64,000 bases of DNA from Arthrobacter sp. StoSoilB20. GTDB lineage: Bacteria; Actinomycetota; Actinomycetes; Actinomycetales; Micrococcaceae. A program made the translations under genes and the position numbers. The stretch is from NCBI RefSeq assembly GCF_019977295.1, contig NZ_AP024651.1, positions 4,154,001 through 4,218,000 of the forward strand, given 5' to 3'. The notes under the pieces are model-generated. The model worked only from the letters and a program-made list of their open reading frames with translations. It was not told the origin of the DNA and ran no database searches. Positions 1 to 8,889 of this stretch are shown here, one piece after another; within the stretch, counting starts at the first letter, position 1; every line of letters begins with the position of its first letter.

Positions 1-1
1 C

Positions 2-697
2 GAACTCCCACAAGCAGAGCAGGTGGTGATGGATGCAGCGGCGGCCGCGGCCGCCGTCGTCGTATTCCCCGAAAGCCTGTACTCGTACAGCGAGCCGGAC
101 AAGGTCATGGCTGAATCGAGCCCGCGGGAAGCTTCCGGCGGAAAGCGCGGCATCCGGGTCCAGCTGCTGAAAGCACGGGAGCTGCACGCTGCCAATACCG
201 TGAGCGTCATAGCCGGGGACTTTTTTGGGCCGCGGGTAAAAATGGCCCACGCCGGGGAACGGATGGTCCCTTTGGTTCTGGCAGGCAAAGCAATCCAGGT
301 CATCGGAAGCGCAGACCAGCCGCACTCCTTCACGTATGTGCCGGACCTCGCCGCGGCCATGATCGCTGCGGCGCAGAAGCCCGAGCTGTGGAACAGCGTG
401 CTGCACGCACCGACCGGCCAGCCGATGACCCAGCGCGAAGTGGCTGCAGCCTACGCCGACGCCGCGGGGGTTTCCGTCCTGAAAGTGAGTGCAGTACCCG
501 GTTGGGTACTGCGGGCTGCCGGCGTCTTCTCCACCGACATGCGTGAGCTGGCGGAGATGCTCTACCAGTTCGAGCGTCCCTTTGTGATGGATTCCTCCGA
601 AAGCAAGCGGATGCTTGGGCTCGAACCCACTCCCCTTACCGAAGCAGCAGCGGCCACCGTGGCGTGGTGGCGGAGCGCCGGGCGGCAGGCCATGTAG
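2..697 (+). CDS. NAD-dependent epimerase/dehydratase family protein, 5' end outside window
   Basis: This is the C-terminal part of an extended short-chain dehydrogenase/reductase. The reading frame is open from the first bases of the window, so the gene begins upstream, and it ends at a TAG. Visible family features are the VVVFPESLYSY segment, which follows the nucleotide-binding half in these proteins, then a GERMVPLVLAGK block and a YVPDLAAAMIAA block typical of NmrA/epimerase-type proteins. The Rossmann glycine motif is not in view. The substrate cannot be deduced. The GTG at 23 is internal, because homology-like sequence continues upstream of it in the same frame. Confidence 0.8.
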   Translation, partial: ELPQAEQVVMDAAAAAAAVVVFPESLYSYSEPDKVMAESSPREASGGKRGIRVQLLKARELHAANTVSVIAGDFFGPRVKMAHAGERMVPLVLAGKAIQVIGSADQPHSFTYVPDLAAAMIAAAQKPELWNSVLHAPTGQPMTQREVAAAYADAAGVSVLKVSAVPGWVLRAAGVFSTDMRELAEMLYQFERPFVMDSSESKRMLGLEPTPLTEAAAATVAWWRSAGRQAM

Positions 698-731
698 CCG
701 CAGCCCGAGGGGCGGCAGGGCACGCAGCCAA

Positions 732-749
732 TGTCTGAAAATGTTCGAA
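732..749 (+). promoter_or_regulatory. candidate operator: two TGTYYGAA repeats 10 bp apart
   Basis: TGTCTGAA (732-739) is followed one helical turn later by TGTTCGAA (742-749), upstream of the first beta-propeller gene. A TTTCAGA at 757-763 mirrors the first element. The same 8-mer with the same 10-bp step occurs upstream of the second propeller/ABC module at 17155-17190, and a close match lies before the DeoR-LacI regulator at 14873. This suggests common control, which is inference from the motif only. Confidence 0.45.
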
Positions 750-866
750 TCATGGATTTCAGACTTGAGGGCTGAAACCCTTGAGGGAGTGCGCAGGGGA
801 CGTATCCGGAACGTCCCGCAAAGCACCAAAACCACCCCCACGGGACACTCAATGAGGAGATCTTCC

Positions 867-2882
867 ATGTCCACATTTGCCATCAATCGTCGTCAATTGC
901 TGCAGACCGGGGGCATCGGCGGGCTCGCCGCAGCATTGTCGGCAATGTCCTCCGGCGCAGCGCAGGCCGCACCCCGGAACCAGGCCGCAGGCGGTCCCGT
1001 GATCACCAACCTGGGACCCGCCGTCGTGCAGTTTTCCTTGATGAGTTCATTGCTGGTGGGCGATACCGTCTACATCGGGTCCCGCAACCTCAGCCCTGCT
1101 CGGGTGATCGGTTTCCACCTTCCCACCGGCAAAGTCACATCCCGCACTGACCTTGGATCCGGCTACAGCATCCAAGCGCTGGCCGCCGACTCCACGGGTC
1201 GCTACCTCTACGCCGGCGTGCTGCGCGACGGTGTGGATGGGAAACCGAATATCTACCGCTGGGACCTGAGCACGCCCAGCTCTCCGGCAGTGGGTGTTGG
1301 TGAAACCGGGGACCGGGACATCAGGGCCCTGGCCGTTGCTCCAGACGGCAAGGTCTATGCAGCAGGTGGCGGTGAGACCTCCAAGGCTCCTTCTCTCTGG
1401 GAATACGATCCCGGAACGAACGCCACCACCAGCTGGGGCGTGCCGGATCCAGGGGCAACCATTGCGCAGGCCGTGGCCGCCTCTGACAGCCACGTGTACT
1501 TTGGCACCGGCAGCACCTTGGGTGGTGGCAACGGTTCCAGCCCGGCTCGCCTGTTTGCGTTTGACCGAACAACCAAAGCGTCCACCAACATCCTCCCGGC
1601 CGAAGTCTCCACCGGCGTATCCGTTACCTCGCTCAGCGTCCTGAATGGCCAGCTCGGAGTGGGCGTCAAGGGCCCAGGGAAATCCGTACTCATCAATCTG
1701 GCAGACCACTCCAAATACGCGATCATCGCCAAGACCGGGGTGATGTTCCGGCAGTTGGGCAACGACGTTTTCTTCGTGAAGGAGCCGGGCGTCTGGTCCT
1801 ACAACATGGTCAGCAAAAAGATCACCCAAATCCTCACGGAGGATGTTGGGGCCATGTGGGGCTTGGACGTCTACGGCAACAAGGCGCTCACTGTCTCTTC
1901 CTACGATGTCATTGAAGTCGATCCTGTGGCGAAGACCGCCGTCAAGCGTGACCTCACACAGGCTGGAGCTCCGGGCGGTCCGCAACTCTGCATGGGCCTC
2001 GCCGCGGGTGCGGGGGACGTGTATGTGGGTGGCACCGGAACCATTGCGCGTCACCAGCTGGCTGCGAACCAGGTTTCCTACCTTCGGGCGACGGGCGAAG
2101 CCAAGGATGCCGTGATCGTGGGCGGAATCCTCTACACCGGCCAGTACAACTCCCGGGGCATCTACTCCTACGATCCCTCTACCGGGCAACTCCCCTACCA
2201 GGTGGCCGCGCTCCCGCCGGGACAAAACCGTCCCCTGGATGTCTGCTGGGACGCCGTGAACGGGCTGGTCATTGCCGGGGCGCAGAACGATACCGGCGGT
2301 GGCGGGTGCTTCGCTGCTTACAACCCCGTGACCACGCAGGTCACCGCCAAGGTCAACCCCATCGATAGTCTGCAGATGGTCCGGGCGGTGGCCACGAAGG
2401 ATGGCGTGGCGTACCTCGGAGGGGACAACATCTACGCCACCGGCCCGCGAAGCACGGTTGTTGCCTGGGATCCCGTAGCCAACCAGGAGTTGTGGCGCGT
2501 GGATCCGGGACAGCCGCAGGGCATCGCAGCAATGGCCATCCACGGCAAGTTCCTCTACGGCATGTCCCGCAAGGCCTCCGGCCTGTTCGTCATTGACCTG
2601 GATACCCGCCAAGTGGTTCACCGGGGCGACCTGAGCAGCGTCTGCACCGACTTCGGCGCCCTCCAGGTCAGCCGCGGAATCGTGTACGGCGTCTCCGACA
2701 CCACCGTGTTCCGCATCGATCCGATCACATTCGCGGTGTCCGTTGTGGTGGCCGGCATCAACGGCGGCTGGTACAGCGGCCCCCACATCACCGCCGACGA
2801 GAACGGCTTGCTCTACACCCTGCAAGGATCCGACCTCGTCAGGATCGACGATCAGCAGGCAATGCAGACCATGCGGCGCTAA
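867..2882 (+). CDS. Tat-exported PQQ-like beta-propeller protein (module 1)
   Basis: A 671-aa secreted protein of unknown activity. The start at ATG 867 has GAGGAG 7 nt upstream; an ATG at 852 is possible. The N-terminus has a twin-arginine signal (NRRQLL, residues 7-12), a hydrophobic stretch and an AQA cleavage site near residue 34. The mature part consists of repeated short beta-blades with YSYDPSTG, VAWDPVANQ and VFRIDPIT-like strands, as in PQQ/WD-type propellers. It is a clear paralog of the protein at 14963-16984, sharing FSLMSxLLVGDTxxIGSRNL near the mature N-terminus and GGWYSGxHIT near the C-terminus. Its position beside a sugar importer and a sulfatase suggests an extracellular carbohydrate-active or glycan-binding role. 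Several polysaccharide lyase families are propellers, but no catalytic residues can be assigned. Confidence 0.8.
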   Translation: MSTFAINRRQLLQTGGIGGLAAALSAMSSGAAQAAPRNQAAGGPVITNLGPAVVQFSLMSSLLVGDTVYIGSRNLSPARVIGFHLPTGKVTSRTDLGSGYSIQALAADSTGRYLYAGVLRDGVDGKPNIYRWDLSTPSSPAVGVGETGDRDIRALAVAPDGKVYAAGGGETSKAPSLWEYDPGTNATTSWGVPDPGATIAQAVAASDSHVYFGTGSTLGGGNGSSPARLFAFDRTTKASTNILPAEVSTGVSVTSLSVLNGQLGVGVKGPGKSVLINLADHSKYAIIAKTGVMFRQLGNDVFFVKEPGVWSYNMVSKKITQILTEDVGAMWGLDVYGNKALTVSSYDVIEVDPVAKTAVKRDLTQAGAPGGPQLCMGLAAGAGDVYVGGTGTIARHQLAANQVSYLRATGEAKDAVIVGGILYTGQYNSRGIYSYDPSTGQLPYQVAALPPGQNRPLDVCWDAVNGLVIAGAQNDTGGGGCFAAYNPVTTQVTAKVNPIDSLQMVRAVATKDGVAYLGGDNIYATGPRSTVVAWDPVANQELWRVDPGQPQGIAAMAIHGKFLYGMSRKASGLFVIDLDTRQVVHRGDLSSVCTDFGALQVSRGIVYGVSDTTVFRIDPITFAVSVVVAGINGGWYSGPHITADENGLLYTLQGSDLVRIDDQQAMQTMRR

Positions 2883-2903
2883 GCCGCACTAGCCCATGTA
2901 AGT

Positions 2904-2947
2904 AGCAGCAGATGCCGTTTAGAGCCCTGCAAACGGCATCTGCTGCT
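2904..2947. terminator. bidirectional hairpin between convergent genes (repeat family copy A)
   Basis: A perfect 17-bp inverted repeat (2904-2920 with 2931-2947) with a 10-nt loop lies between the propeller stop and the ROK gene stop. Its left flank (CCCATGTAAGTAGCAGCAG) matches the outer arm of the hairpin near 28.5 kb at 18 of 19 positions, placing it in a dispersed hairpin family. It probably terminates both convergent transcripts. Confidence 0.7.
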
Positions 2948-4082
2948 ATCCAGCCGGGCTGGCAGTGAAAAGTCGCGCAAGCACCGAACATGCAGCACCC
3001 CTGGCCAGCGCTACGGGATCCGCTATGGGGGTATCAAAAATTGGAGGCGGAGTATTCGCGTGGTCGTATTGGCGCACGAACGCGGCCTTGGTCTGCTCGG
3101 CAAACGTCCCCAGATCGGCTTCGGGCGCGAAGCCGACCACCACCTGCCCCGGGCCCAGGACCTTGGCCATGTTCGCCATTCCAATGCCCAGGTGCCATGC
3201 CGCGTCGGCAATCAGTGCGGAGTCGCCGTCAGGGTCTATCCCCCGGTCCTGGCCGCTCCGCTGCAGTTCACGTTGCATGCCCCAGAGGCTGCCTCGGGTT
3301 TCGAAACAGTCCTCCGCGCCGCAGTGGCAGGGTCTGGCCGGCTCGGGACCGGTGATCGCCCGCGAATGAGCGAAACCCCCTGCAGAACCGTTGAAGCCAC
3401 GCTGGATACGGCCTTCAACCACGACGGCGGCGCCAAGGCTGGTGCCGACGCTGAAGATGAGCATCTCGCGGCCTGCAAAGACGCCGTCGAAAAGCAGCCC
3501 GCGCGTGTAGGCGTTGACGTAACTGTCGATGACGACGGGGTGGGCTGCGACTTCTTCGAGGAGCTCTTGGAAGGCTATATCAGCCCAACTCATGGCCCCG
3601 CTGTGCCGCACCAGGCCACTCGCTTGGTCCACAACGCCGGAGATGGCCACCCCCACACCAATAAGCTTGGGCTCCCTGCCGCCTGCAGCATCGCTCACTG
3701 CCCGCGCCGCGGCTGCCGCGGCTTCTGCAGGTTCAGTGGATGCCAACGGCTCGCTGTGCGTGGCCACCACTTCACCGCGCAAATCGACGACGACGGCGTG
3801 CGCTTCCGTAGCAGACAACCGCACGCCCGCGGCGAAAACGCCCTCGCGGCCAAGTTCGAGCAGGCGCGCTGGCCTGCCGCCCGTACTGGGCGCGATCTCG
3901 GTCTCAACCAGCAGGCCCGAGTTGATGAGCTTGCCCGTTATTCCGGTGACGCTGGCAGCGCTCAGGCCGGTCTGCACCGTGATGGTGGCCCGGGAGACGG
4001 GCGATTTGGTCCGCACGACGTCGAGCACCAGGGCCTCGTTGATCTCACGGATCAGGGCCTTGCTGCCTGCACGTGGCTTCAT
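2946..4082 (-). CDS. ROK family transcriptional regulator
   Basis: A 378-aa ROK (repressor, ORF, kinase) protein. An N-terminal winged helix-turn-helix (about residues 20-60, SRATITVQTGLSAASVTGI) precedes an ASKHA sugar-kinase-like domain with the zinc-binding CHCGAEDCFE motif about two thirds along. Regulators of this type sense a sugar or sugar phosphate. I chose the start at 4082 because AGGAG lies 9 nt upstream. A longer frame to 4187 exists but has no ribosome site and would run through the divergent promoter. The gene is divergent from the dehydrogenase-sulfatase-ABC operon and is its most likely regulator. The ligand is unknown; an amino sugar is plausible given nagB in the operon. Confidence 0.85.
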   Translation of the reverse strand: MKPRAGSKALIREINEALVLDVVRTKSPVSRATITVQTGLSAASVTGITGKLINSGLLVETEIAPSTGGRPARLLELGREGVFAAGVRLSATEAHAVVVDLRGEVVATHSEPLASTEPAEAAAAAARAVSDAAGGREPKLIGVGVAISGVVDQASGLVRHSGAMSWADIAFQELLEEVAAHPVVIDSYVNAYTRGLLFDGVFAGREMLIFSVGTSLGAAVVVEGRIQRGFNGSAGGFAHSRAITGPEPARPCHCGAEDCFETRGSLWGMQRELQRSGQDRGIDPDGDSALIADAAWHLGIGMANMAKVLGPGQVVVGFAPEADLGTFAEQTKAAFVRQYDHANTPPPIFDTPIADPVALARGAACSVLARLFTASPAG

Positions 4083-4180
4083 TGCTGGTGGCTCCTGTTG
4101 TTGCGCGGCAAAGGATCCCACCCATTCTGGCATCCGTAGCGCTATTGCTTTCACACTCTCCATCATACTTACTTTAGTCA

Positions 4181-4209
4181 TTGACAAAAGATACTGAAAC
4201 TGGCAATCT
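4181..4209 (+). promoter_or_regulatory. predicted promoter giving a leaderless transcript
   Basis: TTGACA (4181-4186), a 17-nt spacer and CAATCT (4204-4209) sit only 6 nt before the ATG at 4216, which has no ribosome-binding site. If this promoter is used, transcription would start at or next to the ATG, giving a leaderless mRNA, which is common in actinobacteria. A minus-strand TATGAT at 4162-4167 may serve the divergent ROK gene. Confidence 0.5.
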
Positions 4210-4215
4210 CAACCC

Positions 4216-5262
4216 ATGAACATCAACAACGGCGTTGCATCGACACCACCGCCACCCACCGCCGCCGGACTGAGGATTCTCCTGAGCATCCCGGACGTGG
4301 AACGGGCGGCCTTCATCTCCCCGGAAACCCACGCTGCACTGAACCAGCTGGGCGAGGTTACCGCCATCGCACCGGCCCAGCTCCAGTCATTGGACGCTTT
4401 CGCCGCCGCGGCAGCAGGGACAGACATCTTCATCACAGCCTGGGGCTTCCCCCGCCTCGATGCCGAACACTTGGCAGCGGCGCCGAACCTCAAATGCGTC
4501 GTCCACGCCGCGTCATCGCTGCACGCCCTTGTCAGCGACGCATTTTGGGCCGCCGGCATCCCCATCTCCCAAGCGGGAGCAGCCATGGCCCCGGCCGTCG
4601 CGGAGCTCTCGCTCACCTTCACTCTGAGCCTGCTGCGCCGCGTGCACCAGCTCGATCACAGCCTCCGCAACGGCACCAACTGGGACGATGCCCGCGCAGT
4701 ACCCAGGGCCCGTGAAATCTCCGGCGCCCGCATCGGCGTAGTCGGCGCCTCACGGACGGGCCGCCGCTATATCGACGCCTGCCGGGCACTCGGCGCAGAG
4801 GTACGCGTCTATGATCCGTACCTCCATGAAGGGGATCCCCTTGCAGCCAGCTCCGCCACCTTGCATGGCCTCATGGCAAACAGCGATGTCGTCGCCATCC
4901 ACGCCCCCGCCACCAATGAAACCGGGGGGCTGATCGGTGCTGCCGAACTCGCCCTGCTTCCGGATGGGGCAGCGTTAGTGAACACGGCCCGCTCCACCAT
5001 CGTGGACATGGAAGCCCTCTATAAAGAGGTGCGTTCGGGCCGGATAGACGCTGCGTTGGATGTCTTCGACGCCGAGCCCCTTCCCGCAGATGACCCATGG
5101 CGCACCCTGCCGAACGTGCTCCTTACTCCCCACCTCGGCGGAGCCACCATCGACTCCAGACGCAGGGCGGGCGGCATTGTGGTTGACGAACTACGCCGCT
5201 TCATCAGCGACCAACCCATGGAACACGCCCTGACCCGAACCGACCTCGAACGGATGGGCTGA
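4216..5262 (+). CDS. D-isomer-specific 2-hydroxyacid dehydrogenase family protein (module 1)
   Basis: A 348-aa cytoplasmic NAD(P)-dependent oxidoreductase. The Rossmann domain has GVVGASRTG (residues 174-182). The catalytic triad of the family is present: Arg259 (NTARS), Glu287 (FDAEPLP) and His306 (LTPHLGG). It would interconvert a 2-keto and a D-2-hydroxy acid; the physiological substrate is unknown. It is the first gene of an apparent operon running to nagB, separated from the sulfatase gene by 2 nt. The protein is paralogous to that at 20559-21572, with shared TDIxIT and RLDAxxLAAAP segments, but unlike that copy it keeps the catalytic glutamate. Confidence 0.85.
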   Translation: MNINNGVASTPPPPTAAGLRILLSIPDVERAAFISPETHAALNQLGEVTAIAPAQLQSLDAFAAAAAGTDIFITAWGFPRLDAEHLAAAPNLKCVVHAASSLHALVSDAFWAAGIPISQAGAAMAPAVAELSLTFTLSLLRRVHQLDHSLRNGTNWDDARAVPRAREISGARIGVVGASRTGRRYIDACRALGAEVRVYDPYLHEGDPLAASSATLHGLMANSDVVAIHAPATNETGGLIGAAELALLPDGAALVNTARSTIVDMEALYKEVRSGRIDAALDVFDAEPLPADDPWRTLPNVLLTPHLGGATIDSRRRAGGIVVDELRRFISDQPMEHALTRTDLERMG

Positions 5263-5264
5263 CC

Positions 5265-6611
5265 GTGCAGAACATTCTCTTGATCCACTGCCACGACCTC
5301 GGCCGTTTCCTGGGTACGTACGGCGTGGAAACCGTCTCCACGCCAAACCTGGACGCGTTGGCCGATGAGTCAGCACTCTTCGAACAAGCCTTCGCGACGG
5401 CTCCGCACTGCAGCCCCGCCCGGGCCTCGCTGTTCACCGGTACGTATCCCCAGAGCAACGGCGTCCTCGGGCTGACACACGAGCCCTTCGGTTGGGACCT
5501 CAAAGAGCCGAAAGACCACATCGCCTCCAGGCTGAAGTCTGTCGGCTACCAAACCGAGCTCGTCGGCGTGCACCACGAATCGCGCGTCCTTGACGACGAC
5601 GTGGTGGCCGGCAGGCTCGGTTTCGACCACGCCCGTACGGGAGGTGCGCGGGACGTCGTCGTAGATCGCGCCACCGACGCCCTGCGTCGGATGTCCGGCA
5701 GCGAGCGGCCCTTCTACCTGCAGGTGGGCTTCACCGAGCCGCACCGGGTGCCCTCCGCAAGGGACCGCCCAGGAGTGATGGGGTTCCTTGCCGATGGCGT
5801 GGAACCGGACGTCTCCTTGGGGCATTCCGTTCCGGCCCATTTGGTGGACGACGACGGTGCCCGCGAGGAAATCGCCGAACTCCAAGGCGCAGTCAAACAC
5901 ATGGATGAAGGCGTCGGCAGCATCCTGGCGGAACTCGATTCGCTGGGCCTCCGCGACCAGACGCTGGTGCTGTTCACCACCGACCACGGGCTTGCGCTGC
6001 CACGCGCCAAATGCACCCTGTACGACGCCGGACTCGGCGTTGCGCTGATGCTTCGCCATCCCGGCAACCCGGCGTGGTCCGGGAGGCGCGTGTCGGACAT
6101 CGTCAGTCACGTCGATGTCCTGCCCACCCTGTTGGACCTGGCAGGACTGCCAACTCCGGACGGCCTCGCCGGGACCACCCTGCGGCCGGCGGTCGAAGCA
6201 GGGGAGGCACCACGCAACCACTGCTTCAGCCAGTTGAGCTACCACACCTACTACGACCCCAAGCGATCAGTGCGCACATCCACGCACAAGCTGATCGTCA
6301 ATTTCTCCAACGCACCCCGTGCCATGGATCCCACGCAATCCTGGGTCCATCGCAGCCTGCCGGCAGATCTCGGCGGGCCAACCATCGGTACCAGCACGGC
6401 GATGGAGCTCTACGACCTCACAACAGACCCTGGGGAACTGGAAAACATCGCCGCCCATCCGGAGCAGTCGGAGATCCTCCGCGATCTCTCTGCTGCCCTC
6501 TTCGACTGGATGTTCGAATGCGGAGATCCCCTCCTCACCGCCCCCGTTGCAGCCAGCCGCCACCAGATCGCGCTCACCGCGATCCAAGAAGCCACCCTCA
6601 CCCGAAAGTAG
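5265..6611 (+). CDS. type I sulfatase, cytoplasmic
   Basis: A 448-aa formylglycine-dependent sulfatase family protein starting at GTG, 2 nt after the preceding stop. The N-terminus has the ILLIHCHDLGRFLGTYG metal-binding strand. The active-site signature is Cys49-Ser-Pro-Ala-Arg53 followed by SLFTG, where the cysteine is normally converted to formylglycine. Later FTTDHG supplies a second metal-binding segment. There is no signal peptide, so it should act on sulfated sugars after import. The general layout resembles sulfatases of the N-sulfoglucosamine sulfohydrolase type, but the sulfate position cannot be read from sequence. No anaerobic maturase is nearby; an oxygen-dependent formylglycine generator elsewhere in the genome would be required. 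Confidence 0.87.
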   Translation: MQNILLIHCHDLGRFLGTYGVETVSTPNLDALADESALFEQAFATAPHCSPARASLFTGTYPQSNGVLGLTHEPFGWDLKEPKDHIASRLKSVGYQTELVGVHHESRVLDDDVVAGRLGFDHARTGGARDVVVDRATDALRRMSGSERPFYLQVGFTEPHRVPSARDRPGVMGFLADGVEPDVSLGHSVPAHLVDDDGAREEIAELQGAVKHMDEGVGSILAELDSLGLRDQTLVLFTTDHGLALPRAKCTLYDAGLGVALMLRHPGNPAWSGRRVSDIVSHVDVLPTLLDLAGLPTPDGLAGTTLRPAVEAGEAPRNHCFSQLSYHTYYDPKRSVRTSTHKLIVNFSNAPRAMDPTQSWVHRSLPADLGGPTIGTSTAMELYDLTTDPGELENIAAHPEQSEILRDLSAALFDWMFECGDPLLTAPVAASRHQIALTAIQEATLTRK

Positions 6612-6616
6612 CCACC

Positions 6617-7903
6617 ATGTTTACACGTAAGTTGGGCCGCGCCACTTTGGCCACTGCCGCCGTCGTCACCGCCGCTTTGACCCTCACCGCCTGCGGTTCC
6701 GCAGGCTCCTCAACGTCCGACGGCGGCCAAGCCAGCGGCAAAGTGACGCTCTGGATGTACCCCGTCATCAAAGACGAGACAGCCAGCAAGAAGTTCTGGC
6801 AGGACACGGAAGCCAGCTTCGAGAAGGCCAATCCCGGGATTGACCTGACCATTGAGCTCCAGACGTTCGACAAGCGGGACGCCCAGATCTCAGCGGCTCT
6901 GGCAGCTGGCTCCGGCCCCGACGTCGTACTCATTACGCCGGACCAAGCCGCCACCTACCGCAACGTTCGTGGACTGCTGCCCGTGGACAAAGCAGTTGAG
7001 AAGGACAAAGACAGCTTCTACCCCGGCACATTGGAGGCAGCGACATTCGACAAAGAGGTGTTCGGAGTTCCGCTGTTCCAGAACATCAACACCACGGCGT
7101 ACAACACCAAGATCTTCGCGGACGCCGGGATTCCACTGCCCAAGACCTGGGACGACCTCCGCAGTGCCGCGCCGGTACTGGCGAAGAAGGGCATTGCCGT
7201 GATGGACTACGCCGGCAGCCCCGAGCAAACGTTGAACCTGTCCTTCTATCCCCTGCTGTGGCAGGCAGGCGGGACAGTATTCACCGATGATGCCAAGGAC
7301 GTTGCTTTCGACTCGGAGTCCGGAGTCTCGGCGCTGCAGTTGCTGGTGGACCTCAAGAAGCTTGGTGGACTGCCAGCGGATGCAGCCACCGATGGCCCCA
7401 AAGTTGAAGGTGCCCCGATTGCCGCTGGCAAAGCAGCGATGCGTGCCACCACTTCCCTGCCTGAGCTGAAACAGATGCGCGCCGCGCTCGGTGCCGAAAA
7501 TGTTGCCCTCGGAGCTCCCTTGCAGGGCAAGGTCCAGGCAACCTACGGCAATCCCGGATTGCTGGCACTGACTTCCATCAACAAGAAGGAAAACCGCGAC
7601 GCTGCCTACACGGTGATGAGCTACCTGAGCTCGGCTGAGTCCCAGAAGGCCCTCAACGCCGCTGCCGGCAACCTGCCTACGCGCAGCGATGCCGCGGCCC
7701 TTGGCACGGACGCCGACTCGCTTGCCATGGCAGAAGCTTTGAAGTCCGCCAACCCCGGCGAACCCTCCCCCGCTGCCCGGCAGGTGATGGGCGCCCTCGC
7801 GCCGAACATCCAGGCGGCCCTTCGTGGCGATGTCACCGCCAAGGAAGCCCTGGACCGTGCCGCTAAAGAGGCTCGCGGCATCCTGCAGCGCTCGGCATCC
7901 TGA
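6617..7903 (+). CDS. ABC sugar importer, substrate-binding lipoprotein (module 1)
   Basis: A 428-aa family-1 extracellular solute-binding protein. ATG 6617 begins a lipoprotein signal peptide with lipobox LTAC (Cys26), followed by a serine/glycine linker and VTLWMYPVI. The mature protein has the mixed motifs of carbohydrate-binding components (GSGPDVVLI, then GVPLFQNINTTAYNTKIF and KTWDDLR). It follows the sulfatase after 5 nt and precedes two permeases, so it delivers the locus substrate to them. No ATPase gene accompanies it, as is usual for this importer class in actinobacteria, where a shared MsiK-type ATPase is used. Confidence 0.92.
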   Translation: MFTRKLGRATLATAAVVTAALTLTACGSAGSSTSDGGQASGKVTLWMYPVIKDETASKKFWQDTEASFEKANPGIDLTIELQTFDKRDAQISAALAAGSGPDVVLITPDQAATYRNVRGLLPVDKAVEKDKDSFYPGTLEAATFDKEVFGVPLFQNINTTAYNTKIFADAGIPLPKTWDDLRSAAPVLAKKGIAVMDYAGSPEQTLNLSFYPLLWQAGGTVFTDDAKDVAFDSESGVSALQLLVDLKKLGGLPADAATDGPKVEGAPIAAGKAAMRATTSLPELKQMRAALGAENVALGAPLQGKVQATYGNPGLLALTSINKKENRDAAYTVMSYLSSAESQKALNAAAGNLPTRSDAAALGTDADSLAMAEALKSANPGEPSPAARQVMGALAPNIQAALRGDVTAKEALDRAAKEARGILQRSAS

Positions 7904-7932
7904 GTCCAGCCCAACCACTGATTGGTCACCCC

Positions 7933-8889
7933 ATGTCTGTAAACACCCGCACCAGAAGCACACTGGCCGGTCGACATCCCGAGTTGACGGCACCCCCGCT
8001 CAAGCCCTTTGGAGCCAAGACGGCCCGTAACCGTGAGGCCATTGCCGGGATCCTCTTCGTGCTCCCCACCTTGGTCATTTTCGGCCTCTTCAAGTTCCTC
8101 CCTATCTTTGGGGCGGGCGCCATGAGCCTGACCGAGTACAGCCTCAACGGCGACTTCGAATTCCTGGGGGCGGATAACTACACACGGCTTGCCGCTGATC
8201 CAAACTTCTGGCAAAGCCTCAAGGTGACGTTCCTGTACGTGGCCATCTTCGTGCCGTTCATCATCGGAGTCTCCTTGGCCGGGGCGGTCCTCTTGGACAA
8301 ACTGGTCCGATTCACCGGGACTTTCCGGGCGTTGCTGTTCATTCCGTACCTCAGCTCATTCGTCATGGCCGGCATCATCTGGACGTGGATCTTCTCCACG
8401 GACGGTCCCCTGAATGCAGCCTTGGGCGGCCTGGGCATGGGCCCCGTGCCCTTCACCTCCGGACCCCAACTGCTGGTCCTTCTGTCCCTGGCCGTGGTGT
8501 CCGTCTGGAAAGGATTCGGCTACTCCATGCTGATTTTCCTGGCCGGACTCAAAGCCCAACCCGCAGAGGTACACGAGGCTGCCCGTATTGACGGTGCCGG
8601 CGCCTGGAAATCGTTCTGGTACGTCACGCTGCCGCTGCTGAAGCCCGTGGTGTTTTTCGTCCTCGTCATCGAAACCATCGTCGGCTTCCAGGTCTTCGAC
8701 ACCATCTACGTCATGACCGGCGGCGGACCCGCCCGGGCCAGCCACAGCCTCATCTACTTCCTGTTCGACGAAGGCTTCAAGTTCTTCGACTTCGGCTACG
8801 CCTCAGCCATCGGCGTGGTGCTGTTCGTCATCGTGCTCATCCTCTCGCTCATCCAGCAGCGCTTCTTCGAAGGTAAGGAATCCAAGTGA
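7933..8889 (+). CDS. sugar ABC transporter permease (module 1, MalF-type)
   Basis: A 318-aa inner-membrane protein with six predicted transmembrane segments; the first is near residues 35-58 (IAGILFVLPTLVIFGLF). The EAA loop that contacts the ATPase is present (EVHEAARIDGAGAWKSFWYVTLPLLKP). It lies 29 nt after the binding-protein gene and overlaps the next permease by 4 nt (GTGA), indicating translational coupling. It forms the channel with the product of 8886-9773. Confidence 0.92.
   Translation: MSVNTRTRSTLAGRHPELTAPPLKPFGAKTARNREAIAGILFVLPTLVIFGLFKFLPIFGAGAMSLTEYSLNGDFEFLGADNYTRLAADPNFWQSLKVTFLYVAIFVPFIIGVSLAGAVLLDKLVRFTGTFRALLFIPYLSSFVMAGIIWTWIFSTDGPLNAALGGLGMGPVPFTSGPQLLVLLSLAVVSVWKGFGYSMLIFLAGLKAQPAEVHEAARIDGAGAWKSFWYVTLPLLKPVVFFVLVIETIVGFQVFDTIYVMTGGGPARASHSLIYFLFDEGFKFFDFGYASAIGVVLFVIVLILSLIQQRFFEGKESK

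Noticed and set aside
615..866. Upstream extension of the first propeller gene to 615
   Set aside because: The extension overlaps the epimerase end, encodes low-complexity Arg/Pro/Gly sequence and would bury the Tat signal; ATG 867 has a good ribosome site.
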